Assembly: GCA_951812625.1 (NCBI GenBank)
Contig: CATOSP010000003.1
Coordinates: 681,335 to 745,334, forward strand
From: an uncultured Dehalococcoidia bacterium
Lineage (GTDB): Bacteria; Chloroflexota; Dehalococcoidia; Lucifugimonadales; UBA3495
Length of the DNA: 64,000 nucleotides
Direction of reading: 5' to 3'
The notes beneath the pieces were generated by a model. It was not told where the DNA came from. It worked only from the letters and a program-made list of their open reading frames with translations, and did not search any database. The position numbers and the translations under genes are program-made. The first letter of the stretch is position 1. The number at the start of each line of letters is the position of its first letter. Of this stretch, positions 43,812 to 51,606 are shown one piece after another.

Positions 43812-43820
43812 TGCTATAAT
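43812..43820 (+). promoter_or_regulatory. Extended -10 promoter for the hydrolase gene
   Basis: TGC-TATAAT is an extended -10 with a perfect hexamer, 34 bp before ATG 43855. No -35 is needed for this class and none is evident. Confidence 0.5.
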
Positions 43821-43854
43821 CCCGCACACATTCAACCGCTGGAGTAACGAAGGC

Positions 43855-44781
43855 ATGAAGAGGCCGGTGGAGTTCTACAGTGAAGGCTTCAAACTGTGCG
43901 GGGACGTGTACACGCCCGATGACCTTTCACCCGGCGAGCAACGGGCCGCGGTGCTTTTGTGCCACGGGTATACAGGGGTCAAAGACCTCTACCTGCCCGA
44001 CAACGCCGAGTCCCTGAACCGGGCCGGGTACGTGGCCATGACCTTTGACTACAAGGGTTGGGGCGACAGCGAAGGGACGCGCAACCGGCTGGCCCCTTAC
44101 AGCCGTGTGATGGACGTGCAGGCGGCCATGACGTTCTTGGGCTGCCAGCCGGAAGTCGACGAGGAACGCCTCGGTCTCTACGGGACCAGCTACGGCGGCG
44201 CAACGGTGTCCTGGGTCGGGGCGGTGGACCAGCGGGCCAAGTGCATTGTCAGCGTGGTCGGCGTAGGCAACGGCGCGCGCTGGATGAGCCGTGTCCGCCG
44301 CGTGGACGAGTGGTTCGACCTGCTGGAGCGGTCAGCCGAGGACAGGGTTAAGCGCGCGACTACCGGGAATCTGGAGTACGTTGACCGGAGCGACATCCTG
44401 CTGCCTGATCGCCAGTCGGCAGAGCTTGCCGCCGCGGCCCGGCGCAACAACCCGGCGGCGGTCGGCACCATCCCCATCGAGTACGTGGACGACACCCTGG
44501 GTTTCAACCCCGAGTGGATCGTGGACAAAATTTCCCCCCGCCCCATCCTGTTCATAACCAGCGACAACGACCGTTTGGTCCTGCCTGAAGAGTCGGAGCA
44601 GCTCTACGCCCATGCCAGGGAACCGAAGAAGCTGGTGGTCCTCAAAGGCTACGGCCACTATGAGGTATACCAGGAACCGGCCTTCTCAGAGGTGATGGCG
44701 GAGACGCTGGCGTGGTTTGGGGAGTGGATGCCGGCGCGGTCGGATCGATTGTTGGAGTATGGGTTCAAGCCACCGTTTTAG
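43855..44781 (+). CDS. Alpha/beta hydrolase
   Basis: A 308-residue cytoplasmic hydrolase. The nucleophile elbow is GTSYGG; the acid is probably Asp in TSDNDRLVLP and the base is His in GYGHYE. The N-terminal FYSEGFKLCGDVYTPDD opening and oxyanion region LCHGYTG resemble YcjY and dienelactone-hydrolase-like esterases. The substrate is unknown. It is followed after 20 bp by the agmatinase-family gene and probably shares its transcript. Confidence 0.85.
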   Translation: MKRPVEFYSEGFKLCGDVYTPDDLSPGEQRAAVLLCHGYTGVKDLYLPDNAESLNRAGYVAMTFDYKGWGDSEGTRNRLAPYSRVMDVQAAMTFLGCQPEVDEERLGLYGTSYGGATVSWVGAVDQRAKCIVSVVGVGNGARWMSRVRRVDEWFDLLERSAEDRVKRATTGNLEYVDRSDILLPDRQSAELAAAARRNNPAAVGTIPIEYVDDTLGFNPEWIVDKISPRPILFITSDNDRLVLPEESEQLYAHAREPKKLVVLKGYGHYEVYQEPAFSEVMAETLAWFGEWMPARSDRLLEYGFKPPF

Positions 44782-44801
44782 GACGAGCAACGGAAGGAAG
44801 C

Positions 44802-45818
44802 ATGACGGAAAGAGAATCGAGCATTCAATATACCGAGTCCACCCAGGAGGAATGGCCCATCATCCGGGCCCAGCCGCGCAGCTTTTTCAAAGCGCCGCTG
44901 TGCACTGACCTGTCGACGCTGGAGGCGGATATTGCGCTGATAGGCGTCCCATTTGACCAGGGCACTTCGGGTCGGCCCGGGGCGCGGTACGGGCCGGACG
45001 CAATCCGCGATGCCCCCAGGACTTATTCCTACTCTGATCCCCAGGGGCAGCAAAACCAGGCCGAGGGGTTCTTCGATGTGGATGTCGAGGACGAGATGCT
45101 CCGGGGCGTCGTCATGGCCGACTGCGGAAATATCACAGTGGTACCGTCCGAGGTGGTGCGGAACTTTGATAAGATCACCAGGTCGGTGGAGCAGGTGGTG
45201 GAACGGGGCTCATTCCCCGTGGTGGTGGGCGGTGACCATGCCATCACCTTCCCGGTAGTGCGTGGGCTGAGCAACTTCGGGCCGTTGAACATCGTCCACT
45301 TCGACGCGCACTTGGACTATTCCCATGATCTTCAGGGCGTCCTGTTAGCCCACGGGAGCCCGATACGCCGGTGCCGGGAACTCCCCTTCGTCAACCACAT
45401 CACGTCAATTGGAATACGCACAGCGCGCCGCAAGCCCTATGAGGAGGCAATCAGCGACGGTTCGTTGATAATCAGCAGCAACCGCTTCCGGGACTTGGGC
45501 CCCCAAGGAGTTGCCGACCTGATTCCTCCTGCTGAGAACCTGTACATCACCTTTGACATCGATGTGATGGACCCCAGCCTTGCGCCTGGGACTGGCACGC
45601 CGGAGACAGGCGGTCTCTTCTACGGCGAGGTTCGGGACTGCCTGCAAGCGTTGCTCAGCAAGCCCAAGCCATCGGGCAGCCACGGGGACGTGGGGCATCC
45701 GTTGGTGGCCTTCGATATGGTGGAGGTCGCGCCGCCCTACGATTCATCTGAGCTTACGGTACAGGTGGCGGCCCGTCTTATCCTGGACATGCTCAGCGCT
45801 CGCTTCCCGTCCCGGTGA
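44802..45818 (+). CDS. Agmatinase/arginase-family ureohydrolase
   Basis: A 338-residue binuclear manganese enzyme. The metal ligands are in place: His146 (GGDH), Asp168, His170 and Asp172 (FDAHLD), Asp252 and Asp254 (TFDIDVMDPSLAPGTGTPE). The family hydrolyses a guanidino group to urea; the sequence fits the agmatinase/guanidinobutyrase branch better than arginase, but specificity is uncertain. ATG 44802 follows GGAAGG; an earlier frame would overlap the hydrolase. A terminator hairpin follows the stop. Confidence 0.88.
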   Translation: MTERESSIQYTESTQEEWPIIRAQPRSFFKAPLCTDLSTLEADIALIGVPFDQGTSGRPGARYGPDAIRDAPRTYSYSDPQGQQNQAEGFFDVDVEDEMLRGVVMADCGNITVVPSEVVRNFDKITRSVEQVVERGSFPVVVGGDHAITFPVVRGLSNFGPLNIVHFDAHLDYSHDLQGVLLAHGSPIRRCRELPFVNHITSIGIRTARRKPYEEAISDGSLIISSNRFRDLGPQGVADLIPPAENLYITFDIDVMDPSLAPGTGTPETGGLFYGEVRDCLQALLSKPKPSGSHGDVGHPLVAFDMVEVAPPYDSSELTVQVAARLILDMLSARFPSR

Positions 45819-45825
45819 TGTCAAT

Positions 45826-45851
45826 CCCCTTGGCGACGGAACGCCAAGGGG
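45826..45851. terminator. Terminator hairpin between convergent genes
   Basis: CCCCTTGGCG and CGCCAAGGGG form a perfect 10-bp stem with loop ACGGAA. It begins 8 bp after the agmatinase stop and lies 42 bp from the convergent gene's stop. AATAAAT follows on the plus strand. Confidence 0.7.
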
Positions 45852-45892
45852 AATAAATCGAGGCTGACCGTGTGTGGTATGGCCCCCGGGCG

Positions 45893-46705
45893 TCAGATCA
45901 TGAAGTTCATTTCCTTAACTACGCTCTCGCCCAGAACGCGATCGCCGGAGATGGCGACCTTTCCTGCGCCCAGGGTCTCAGCCGGTTCCCAGCGTCCGCA
46001 GCACAGGCACAGGAACGTCTCCACGTCCATCTCCAGCCGCGCGGTCGGGGTATCCGGGGCCGAGTCAAGGTAGTTGGCGCGGGTCCCCTGCATCCCGACC
46101 GACAAGGTGCGACCTGCCGGGCCGGTGACTTCCACCACCACCGTTGCACCGTCGGGGGGCTGGACTTTTCTGCCCACCACGTAGGGAATCGCCATAGACA
46201 TGCGGCCCATTGCATGGGCCACGACCGGGCCTTCCATGTGGCCCGGAATGTTTACGGCGCGGCGCATGTCCTGCTCATGCACCCATGCGTCGAAGATGCG
46301 GATTGCCAAGTAGTCCCGCACCGTGCCCGGACCGATGGGCGTCTGAGCCGGGGCATCAAAGTCGCTGGGGGCCATGTTGCGGAGCACCTTGGTCCGCTCG
46401 CCGGTGGCCTCGCGGAAGTCCTCCAGGACCCTGGCTCCCGTCCAGGAGCGCCTCCAGTCCACCAGGACCTCGTTGTTTTGACCAACCTCGTTCCGGGTGT
46501 TGCTTACGTCATCAGGGGTATGGTCGGGCATGGGGCGGCCCAGCAGCCGGTTCTCGCTGCCCGCCAGGTGAGACAACTGGTCCTGCACAGACCAGCCGGG
46601 GCAGTCGGTGGCTGTCTTCCATTGGGCCTCAGTCAAACCGGCGCACAGGCCGTCAATGGACCGCCATACCGCCTCCATGTTTTCCACCATCTCCTGGTCA
46701 CTCAT
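45893..46705 (-). CDS. Mycothiol-dependent maleylpyruvate isomerase/DinB-superfamily protein
   Basis: A 270-residue protein. The N-terminal four-helix DinB-like domain (about 1-160) contains the His-bearing motifs WSVQDQLSHLAGSENRLLG and DAWVHEQDMRRA that hold the metal. A C-terminal SCP-2/MDMPI-like domain (about 165-270) follows. The family covers mycothiol-dependent maleylpyruvate isomerase and many proteins of unknown substrate. It lies 24 bp downstream of the redoxin gene and is probably co-transcribed with it. Confidence 0.82.
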   Translation of the reverse strand: MSDQEMVENMEAVWRSIDGLCAGLTEAQWKTATDCPGWSVQDQLSHLAGSENRLLGRPMPDHTPDDVSNTRNEVGQNNEVLVDWRRSWTGARVLEDFREATGERTKVLRNMAPSDFDAPAQTPIGPGTVRDYLAIRIFDAWVHEQDMRRAVNIPGHMEGPVVAHAMGRMSMAIPYVVGRKVQPPDGATVVVEVTGPAGRTLSVGMQGTRANYLDSAPDTPTARLEMDVETFLCLCCGRWEPAETLGAGKVAISGDRVLGESVVKEMNFMI

Positions 46706-46729
46706 GGCAATACGCTTCTCCCTTCAGTT

Positions 46730-47227
46730 TCAGGCCGCGCCTTCTTCCTGCCGTCTCCGGTTCTCCCGTGCCGTTATCAGGCGGATGGCCTCGTCCACGC
46801 CCATTCGTCCCACCGGCCCGGAGGCGTACATTGCACCAAGCACCACGCCTCCCCGGCCCAGCAGGAACTCCGCAGGTTGTATGAACCCTCCCCGGTCCGG
46901 AGACCACCATGCGCCGATGCTTTCCGCATCCTCCTGGCTCACTCCGTAGGCAACGGGGAAATTGAGGCCCTTGCCCGCCATCTCCCTGGCATGGTCGATG
47001 TCATCGACGCTGGCGGCTATGACGGTGACGCCGAGTTCAGTAAGTTGGTCCTTGGATGCTTCCCACTCGGCCAACTGCCGGGCGCAGTAGGGTCACCAGT
47101 GGCCGCGATAGAAGAGTAGCGCAGTGTACCGGGACGGCGCGTCGCCCGGCAGCGCGATGACGTCGCCGCTGACCGTCTTCAGTCCCAGGGACGGGAAGCG
47201 GTCAGCTTGCTGTAGCTTTTCGCCCAT
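46730..47227 (-). CDS. Probable selenocysteine-containing redoxin (in-frame TGA at codon 45)
   Basis: Read through one TGA, this frame gives a 165-residue AhpC/TSA-like redoxin. Codons before and after the TGA form one continuous family signature: FYRGHW, then TGA at 47093-47095, then PYCARQLAEW. Relatives read RGHWCPYC here, so Sec45 replaces the first Cys of a CxxC and Cys48 is kept. CAGGAG precedes ATG 47227. The second half (PVAYGVSQEDAESIGAWW, FLLGRGGVVLGAMY) is normal. A SECIS-like hairpin starts immediately after the TGA. Alternatives are a nonsense mutation or a sequencing error, but the exact Cys position argues against both. The gene is read together with the downstream isomerase-like gene. 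Confidence 0.85.
47062..47092 (-). promoter_or_regulatory. Candidate bacterial SECIS element
   Basis: The 31 bases directly after the TGA fold into one hairpin. The lower stem pairs CCC-ACU (with a bulged U) to AGUGGG. A five-base bulge follows, then an upper stem CGGC/GCCG closing the loop AGUUG. The loop begins 17 bases after the TGA and contains GU, as SelB-binding loops do; in E. coli fdhF the loop begins at a nearly identical distance. Confidence 0.7.
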
Positions 47228-47286
47228 CTGGTCGCTCCTGAAATCTCTGGATAATGCGCTTCGCAGTATTGGAATGGCCGGGACTC

Positions 47287-47315
47287 ATAATACCTATGCA
47301 TTGCCCTGGCAGCAA
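47287..47315 (-). promoter_or_regulatory. Possible promoter for the redoxin gene
   Basis: On the minus strand TTGCTG (47310-47315) and TATTAT (47287-47292) are 17 bp apart, about 60 bp before the redoxin ATG. The -35 is a half match, so support is moderate. Confidence 0.4.
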
Positions 47316-47381
47316 GCGAGGGGAACGGCGCCCCTTTAACCGGAGCGACTGTGGATCTGCCCCGGTTTGCCGGACATTTCC

Positions 47382-47411
47382 TTGACACTTTTATCGGACT
47401 TTTGCTAGGAT
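47382..47411 (+). promoter_or_regulatory. Promoter of the hopanoid operon
   Basis: A perfect TTGACA (47382-47387) is followed after 18 bp by TAGGAT (47406-47411). It lies about 125 bp before the polyprenyl synthase ATG and is divergent from the redoxin promoter. The 308-bp gap between the two genes holds only these promoters and a possible leader. Confidence 0.55.
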
Positions 47412-47535
47412 TCGCATCGACTTGCGATGTACCAATTATCCGATGCAGTTTAGAGGCCATACAACACCGTAAATCCCCGCCCGAATCCGGTTGACGCCAG
47501 GGGATCAAGAGACTAGAGGTCCCGCCGGGAATTTC

Positions 47536-48600
47536 ATGGTCTGCATGGACACTGGGCCAACACTGCCGGAGATGTTCGACAGGTACAAGGGTATTGTCGA
47601 ACAGGAACTTAGCCGCTGCGTGCCAGCCCCGGAGTCATCCGAAGACGTGGGGCCATATCTCCCCGTTCGTTACCACCTCGGCTGGGTTGAACGGGACGGA
47701 TCCCCCGCAAAGTCCCCCCTGTCCCAGGGCAAGGCGCTCCGGCCCACGCTATGCCTCTTTGCCTGCGAGGCATTGGAGGAAGACCCGATCAGCGCGCTTC
47801 CAGCGGCTGTCGCTCTGGAACTAATCCACAACTTCTCCCTATTACACGACGATATTCAGGATATGGACGCGGAACGTCGGCACCAGGCAACTGTCTGGTC
47901 TATCTGGGGCGTACCCAAGGCTCTCGTGGCGGGGAACGCACTCCATTCCATTGGCGACACCGCATTGCTGGGGACTGTGCGGAACAAGGTCGCCCCGGAG
48001 ACCGTGCTGCGGGTCTCCCAGATCCTCACCGACAGCTACCTGGAAATGATCCAAGGACAATGCCTGGACCTTTTTTTTGAGACGAGCACCTCGATAGATG
48101 GCGACGATTATCTCCGGATGATCGCTTTGAAGACCGGGGCGCTGATCCGTAGCGGGGTCCAGATTGGTACGCTGTTGGCCACCAAAAACCAGGATACCTA
48201 CGCGGCTTTCACAAGATTCGGGGAATGTCTGGGCCGTGCCTTCCAGATCAGGGATGATTACCTCGGTATCTGGGGAGATGAAGCTATTACTGGTAAGGCG
48301 GTTGGCAACGACATTCGCCGACGCAAGAAGTCTTTCCCCATCGTATACGCATTCGGCGAGGCCAAGGGTCGTTACCGAGAAGACCTCATCAGCATCTACA
48401 GCCAAGACGAACTGAACGATCAGGACGTGGAGCGTGTGTTGGATGTGCTGGAGGAGGTAAGCGCCCGGGAGCAGTCTCAGCTTCTTACTGATGCCAGTGC
48501 CGAGGACGCCCTGGTGGCTCTGAAACCGGTGTCGCTGCCAGAATGGGCAAGGAAGGAAGCCGAGGATCTGGTCGATTTTCTCTCGCGCAGGCAATACTGA
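47536..48600 (+). CDS. Polyprenyl diphosphate synthase (farnesyl/geranylgeranyl type)
   Basis: A protein of about 354 residues. The allylic-substrate motif LLHDDIQDMD (Asp105, 106, 109) and the second motif FQIRDDYLGIWGD are complete, as is GKALRP for diphosphate binding. The residue pattern before the first motif suggests a short-chain (C15-C20) product. It would supply farnesyl diphosphate to the squalene-type synthase later in the same operon. ATG 47536 or 47545 are both possible starts. It overlaps hpnH by one base. Confidence 0.88.
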   Translation: MVCMDTGPTLPEMFDRYKGIVEQELSRCVPAPESSEDVGPYLPVRYHLGWVERDGSPAKSPLSQGKALRPTLCLFACEALEEDPISALPAAVALELIHNFSLLHDDIQDMDAERRHQATVWSIWGVPKALVAGNALHSIGDTALLGTVRNKVAPETVLRVSQILTDSYLEMIQGQCLDLFFETSTSIDGDDYLRMIALKTGALIRSGVQIGTLLATKNQDTYAAFTRFGECLGRAFQIRDDYLGIWGDEAITGKAVGNDIRRRKKSFPIVYAFGEAKGRYREDLISIYSQDELNDQDVERVLDVLEEVSAREQSQLLTDASAEDALVALKPVSLPEWARKEAEDLVDFLSRRQY

Positions 48601-49688
48601 TGACTCAGTTAGAGGTCCATCCGGGTCCGGGTGAAGAGCAGGAACCGGTTGGGCGGTCGCGCCGACCCCTTGAACTTTCAGTCCGCCTTGGTTGGTACAT
48701 CCTGAAGAACCGGATCAAGGGACGGAAGCGTTTCCCTCTGGTAACGATGCTGGAGCCGTTGGAGATGTGCAACCTCGCCTGCATCGGCTGTGGCCGTATC
48801 CGGGAATACAAGTCAGTGTTGGACAAGATGATGCCCGTGGACGAAGCCTTGAGCGCCGTCCGGGAATCGGGTGCGCCAATCGTCTCCATCGCCGGTGGGG
48901 AGCCCACGATTCATCCACGCATTGACGAGATTATCAATACGCTGGTGTCGGAAAAGTATTTCGTGTTCTGCTGCACCAATGGGCTGCTTTTGGAAAGGAT
49001 GCTCGACAAGATTCCTCCATCCAAATATTTCTGCTGGGTCGTGCACATGGACGGCATGGAGGAGAAGCACGATGAGTCGGTGGCCCGGAAAGGTGTGTTC
49101 AAGCGGGCCGTTCAAGGGATCGATCTGGCACTGCGCCGGGGCTACAGGGTTTGCACGAATACCACCATATTCCGCAACAGCGACGTGGATGACTTGCGGG
49201 AGATGTTCCGCATGGTGGGCAACACCGGCGTAGAGGGCTCGATGATCTCTCCAGGATACGACTTTGAGGACGCGCCAGACCAGGACCTTTTCCTGACCCG
49301 GCGGGAGTCCAGGTCGATTTTCCAGAAGCTGCTGGACCCGGCGCATACGGAAGGCATCAAGTTCTACAACAATCCCCTGTACCTCAACTTCCTGAAGGGA
49401 GACCGGGAATACCAGTGTACTGCCTGGTCTAACCCTACCTATACGGTCATGGGTTGGCGCAAACCCTGCTACCCTCTGGCCGACGAGCACGTGCGGAACG
49501 TGCAGGAACTCTACGACTCCAGTCTGTGGGAGCGTTACGGGGTGGGCAAGGACCCGCGCTGCGCCAACTGCATGATGCACTGCGGGTTCGAGTCGGCCAC
49601 CATTTTCCAGGCTGTAACCACACCGAAGGACTGGGCTACCCTCATCAAGTCCGGCGCCGCCCACAAGGGTGGAATCACCGCAGGGTAA
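48600..49688 (+). CDS. hpnH: Adenosyl-hopene transferase HpnH (radical SAM)
   Basis: A protein of 362 residues. The radical-SAM cluster motif CNLACIGC gives Cys57, Cys61 and Cys64. The AdoMet region SIAGGEPTIHPRI follows, and a C-terminal Cys set (DPRCANCMMHCGFES) matches the HpnH tail. HpnH adds the 5'-deoxyadenosyl radical to diploptene (hopene), making adenosylhopane. ATG 48600 sits in the TGATG junction with the upstream gene. It precedes hpnG by 6 bp. Confidence 0.92.
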   Translation: MTQLEVHPGPGEEQEPVGRSRRPLELSVRLGWYILKNRIKGRKRFPLVTMLEPLEMCNLACIGCGRIREYKSVLDKMMPVDEALSAVRESGAPIVSIAGGEPTIHPRIDEIINTLVSEKYFVFCCTNGLLLERMLDKIPPSKYFCWVVHMDGMEEKHDESVARKGVFKRAVQGIDLALRRGYRVCTNTTIFRNSDVDDLREMFRMVGNTGVEGSMISPGYDFEDAPDQDLFLTRRESRSIFQKLLDPAHTEGIKFYNNPLYLNFLKGDREYQCTAWSNPTYTVMGWRKPCYPLADEHVRNVQELYDSSLWERYGVGKDPRCANCMMHCGFESATIFQAVTTPKDWATLIKSGAAHKGGITAG

Positions 49689-49694
49689 TGCCGG

Positions 49695-50603
49695 GTGCCC
49701 CTGATGTTGACCATCATATCTCCGATGGAAGAGGAGTTAACTGGGGTGCGTCACACTTTGGATTGTGTGGGCAACCCTCCGGCGGCCGTGGACCTGCATG
49801 TAATTGGCGTCGGGCGAGACGCCATCGAACGTAGCCTCAGGGGACTGCTGCGTACGTTGCGGCACTCCCCGGCCGGAGAGAGACAGAGACCGCTATCAGG
49901 TCTGCTTCTGTTGGGGTTCGCGGGGGCTGTAGACCCATCCCTGACCATTGGAGACCTGATACTGGCTAGGCGGTACTGCCGCTTGGTCCCCCGACCGGAA
50001 CTTCTGGTGAGCGCCCCCGAAAGGGTTACGTTGGAAGATATTTCCCGCCTCCGGGCCGGGTTGGCGTCGGGGGGATTCGCCAGATATGTTCCCCTTCCCC
50101 CCGGGATGGCTTCGGAGGAACAGGTCATTCCCAGGAGGGCCGTCCTCAAATTCTTGGAACCCGATTCCAGGATGCTGCAACAGGCCGGAGAAGCTCTGGC
50201 CCATAGGGGCCTGACGGCAATTGAAACGGACTCCATGACAGTGCCCCGGCCGGTAGCCGATACCAATGAGAAGCGGGAGCTGCACCGGCAATTTGAGGCA
50301 GGCGCGGTTAACATGGAGGACTACTGGGTTGCCCGGCTGTCAATCGCCGCCAAAGTGCCCTTCCTCTCTGTGCGGGCAGTGTTGGATACCGCCGACCAGG
50401 GCCTGCCCTCGTTTCTGATGGGGTTGTCTGGAAGACCCGGGCGAGCGGCCATGTCTGCCTTGGCAATGCCTTGGCGGGCGCCCACCATGCTGCGCGTGGC
50501 CAGGCAGATGCGTCAGGCCCAGCAGAGTCTCGCAAGATTCGCGCGGGCGTTTGTTGATTGCCAACAAGAGAGTGCCCACGGGGGAACTGGCGCAGCCCCA
50601 TGA
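49695..50603 (+). CDS. hpnG: Adenosylhopane nucleoside phosphorylase HpnG
   Basis: A protein of about 302 residues of the purine nucleoside/MTA phosphorylase superfamily. Visible features are the N-terminal TIISPMEEEL strand, GLLLLGFAGAVDPSLTIGDLILA and the substrate-binding VNMEDYWVARL. HpnG removes adenine from adenosylhopane, leaving ribosylhopane for side-chain synthesis. GTG 49695 or ATG 49704 may start it; neither has a strong ribosome binding site. It overlaps hpnA by 4 bp. Confidence 0.85.
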   Translation: MPLMLTIISPMEEELTGVRHTLDCVGNPPAAVDLHVIGVGRDAIERSLRGLLRTLRHSPAGERQRPLSGLLLLGFAGAVDPSLTIGDLILARRYCRLVPRPELLVSAPERVTLEDISRLRAGLASGGFARYVPLPPGMASEEQVIPRRAVLKFLEPDSRMLQQAGEALAHRGLTAIETDSMTVPRPVADTNEKRELHRQFEAGAVNMEDYWVARLSIAAKVPFLSVRAVLDTADQGLPSFLMGLSGRPGRAAMSALAMPWRAPTMLRVARQMRQAQQSLARFARAFVDCQQESAHGGTGAAP

Positions 50604-51598
50604 AGGTCTTGGTTACAGGCGCTACCGGGTTCATAGGCGGAAATCTGGCTCGGTTGTTGATCCGCCAGGGTTATAACGTCCGGGCATTGGTCAGGCCTGG
50701 AAGCGACGCATTAACAATCAACGACACCAACGTAGAACAGACGCCTGGAGACATTCTAGACCGGGAATCAGTGGCCAGGGCGGTGAATGGCTGCGAAGCA
50801 GTATTTCACTGCGCTGCAGCTTACACCTTTTGGTCCCACGACCCTGCACTTGTACACCGGACCAACGTAGAGGGTACCCGGACTGTGTTGGATGCGGCGT
50901 TGCGTGAAGGTGTGTCTCGGGTGGTGTACACCAGCACGGTATCCACCGTCGGGTACTCTGCATCCGGTCACGCAAACGAAGAGTCTCCGGTCGATGTGGG
51001 CCACCTGGTTGGGCACTACAAAAAGTCGAAATACAAGGCTGAGCGGGTAGCGCTTGACATGGCGTCCAGCGGCTTGCCGGTGGTCATAGTCAACCCGACC
51101 GCACCAGTGGGTCCCTGGGATGTGAAACCCACGCCGACTGGCCGCATCCTAGTCGACTTTCTTTGCGGCAGGATTCCTGCCTATGTGGCGACAGGTCTCA
51201 ATGTGGTCGACGTGGAAGACGTAGCGACGGGGCACATCTTGGCGATGGAAAAAGGGGTGCCGGGTCGCCGTTACCTGTTGGGCAACCGAAACATGACTCT
51301 GAAGGAACTTTTCACAATGCTTCAGACCCTCACGGGATTACCAGCGCCGCGGCTTAGGTTGCCTTATTGGCTTGCGCTGGGGGCAGCCTGCATCGACCAG
51401 GTCGTGGAAGGCAACTTGCTCGGACGGGAGCCACGAATTCCCTTGGAAGGGCTGAGAATCGCAAAGAGTCCGATGTACGTAGACTGCGGTAAGGCCGTCA
51501 GGGAACTAGGGCAGCCCCAGAACCCTCTGGAAGGCGCACTGGAGAAGGCAGTCAGGTGGTTCCGCGACCACGGCTACGCTCCGGCGGGGGTTGCCTAG
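50600..51598 (+). CDS. hpnA: Hopanoid-associated sugar epimerase-like protein HpnA
   Basis: A 332-residue extended SDR. The NAD site is GATGFIGG (7-14) and the catalytic motif is YKKSK, with YTSTVSTVGYSA upstream supplying the Ser/Thr. The NVVDVEDVATGHILAMEKG segment matches HpnA. HpnA proteins sit in hopanoid loci but their reaction is not established. The ATGA overlap with hpnG and 8-bp spacing to the cyclase show it belongs to this operon. Confidence 0.88.
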   Translation: MKVLVTGATGFIGGNLARLLIRQGYNVRALVRPGSDALTINDTNVEQTPGDILDRESVARAVNGCEAVFHCAAAYTFWSHDPALVHRTNVEGTRTVLDAALREGVSRVVYTSTVSTVGYSASGHANEESPVDVGHLVGHYKKSKYKAERVALDMASSGLPVVIVNPTAPVGPWDVKPTPTGRILVDFLCGRIPAYVATGLNVVDVEDVATGHILAMEKGVPGRRYLLGNRNMTLKELFTMLQTLTGLPAPRLRLPYWLALGAACIDQVVEGNLLGREPRIPLEGLRIAKSPMYVDCGKAVRELGQPQNPLEGALEKAVRWFRDHGYAPAGVA

Positions 51599-51606
51599 GT
51601 TTGGGT

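Noticed and set aside
46730..47074. A 114-residue redoxin starting after the TGA, or a pseudogene
   Set aside because: This start would lack the active site and has no ribosome binding site. The upstream codons form the correct N-terminus, and the TGA sits at the Cys position.
45872..47119. 415-codon open frame on the plus strand
   Set aside because: It is antisense to the isomerase-like and redoxin genes, its product is Gly/His/Pro-rich without any family motif, and it exists because of the high GC content.
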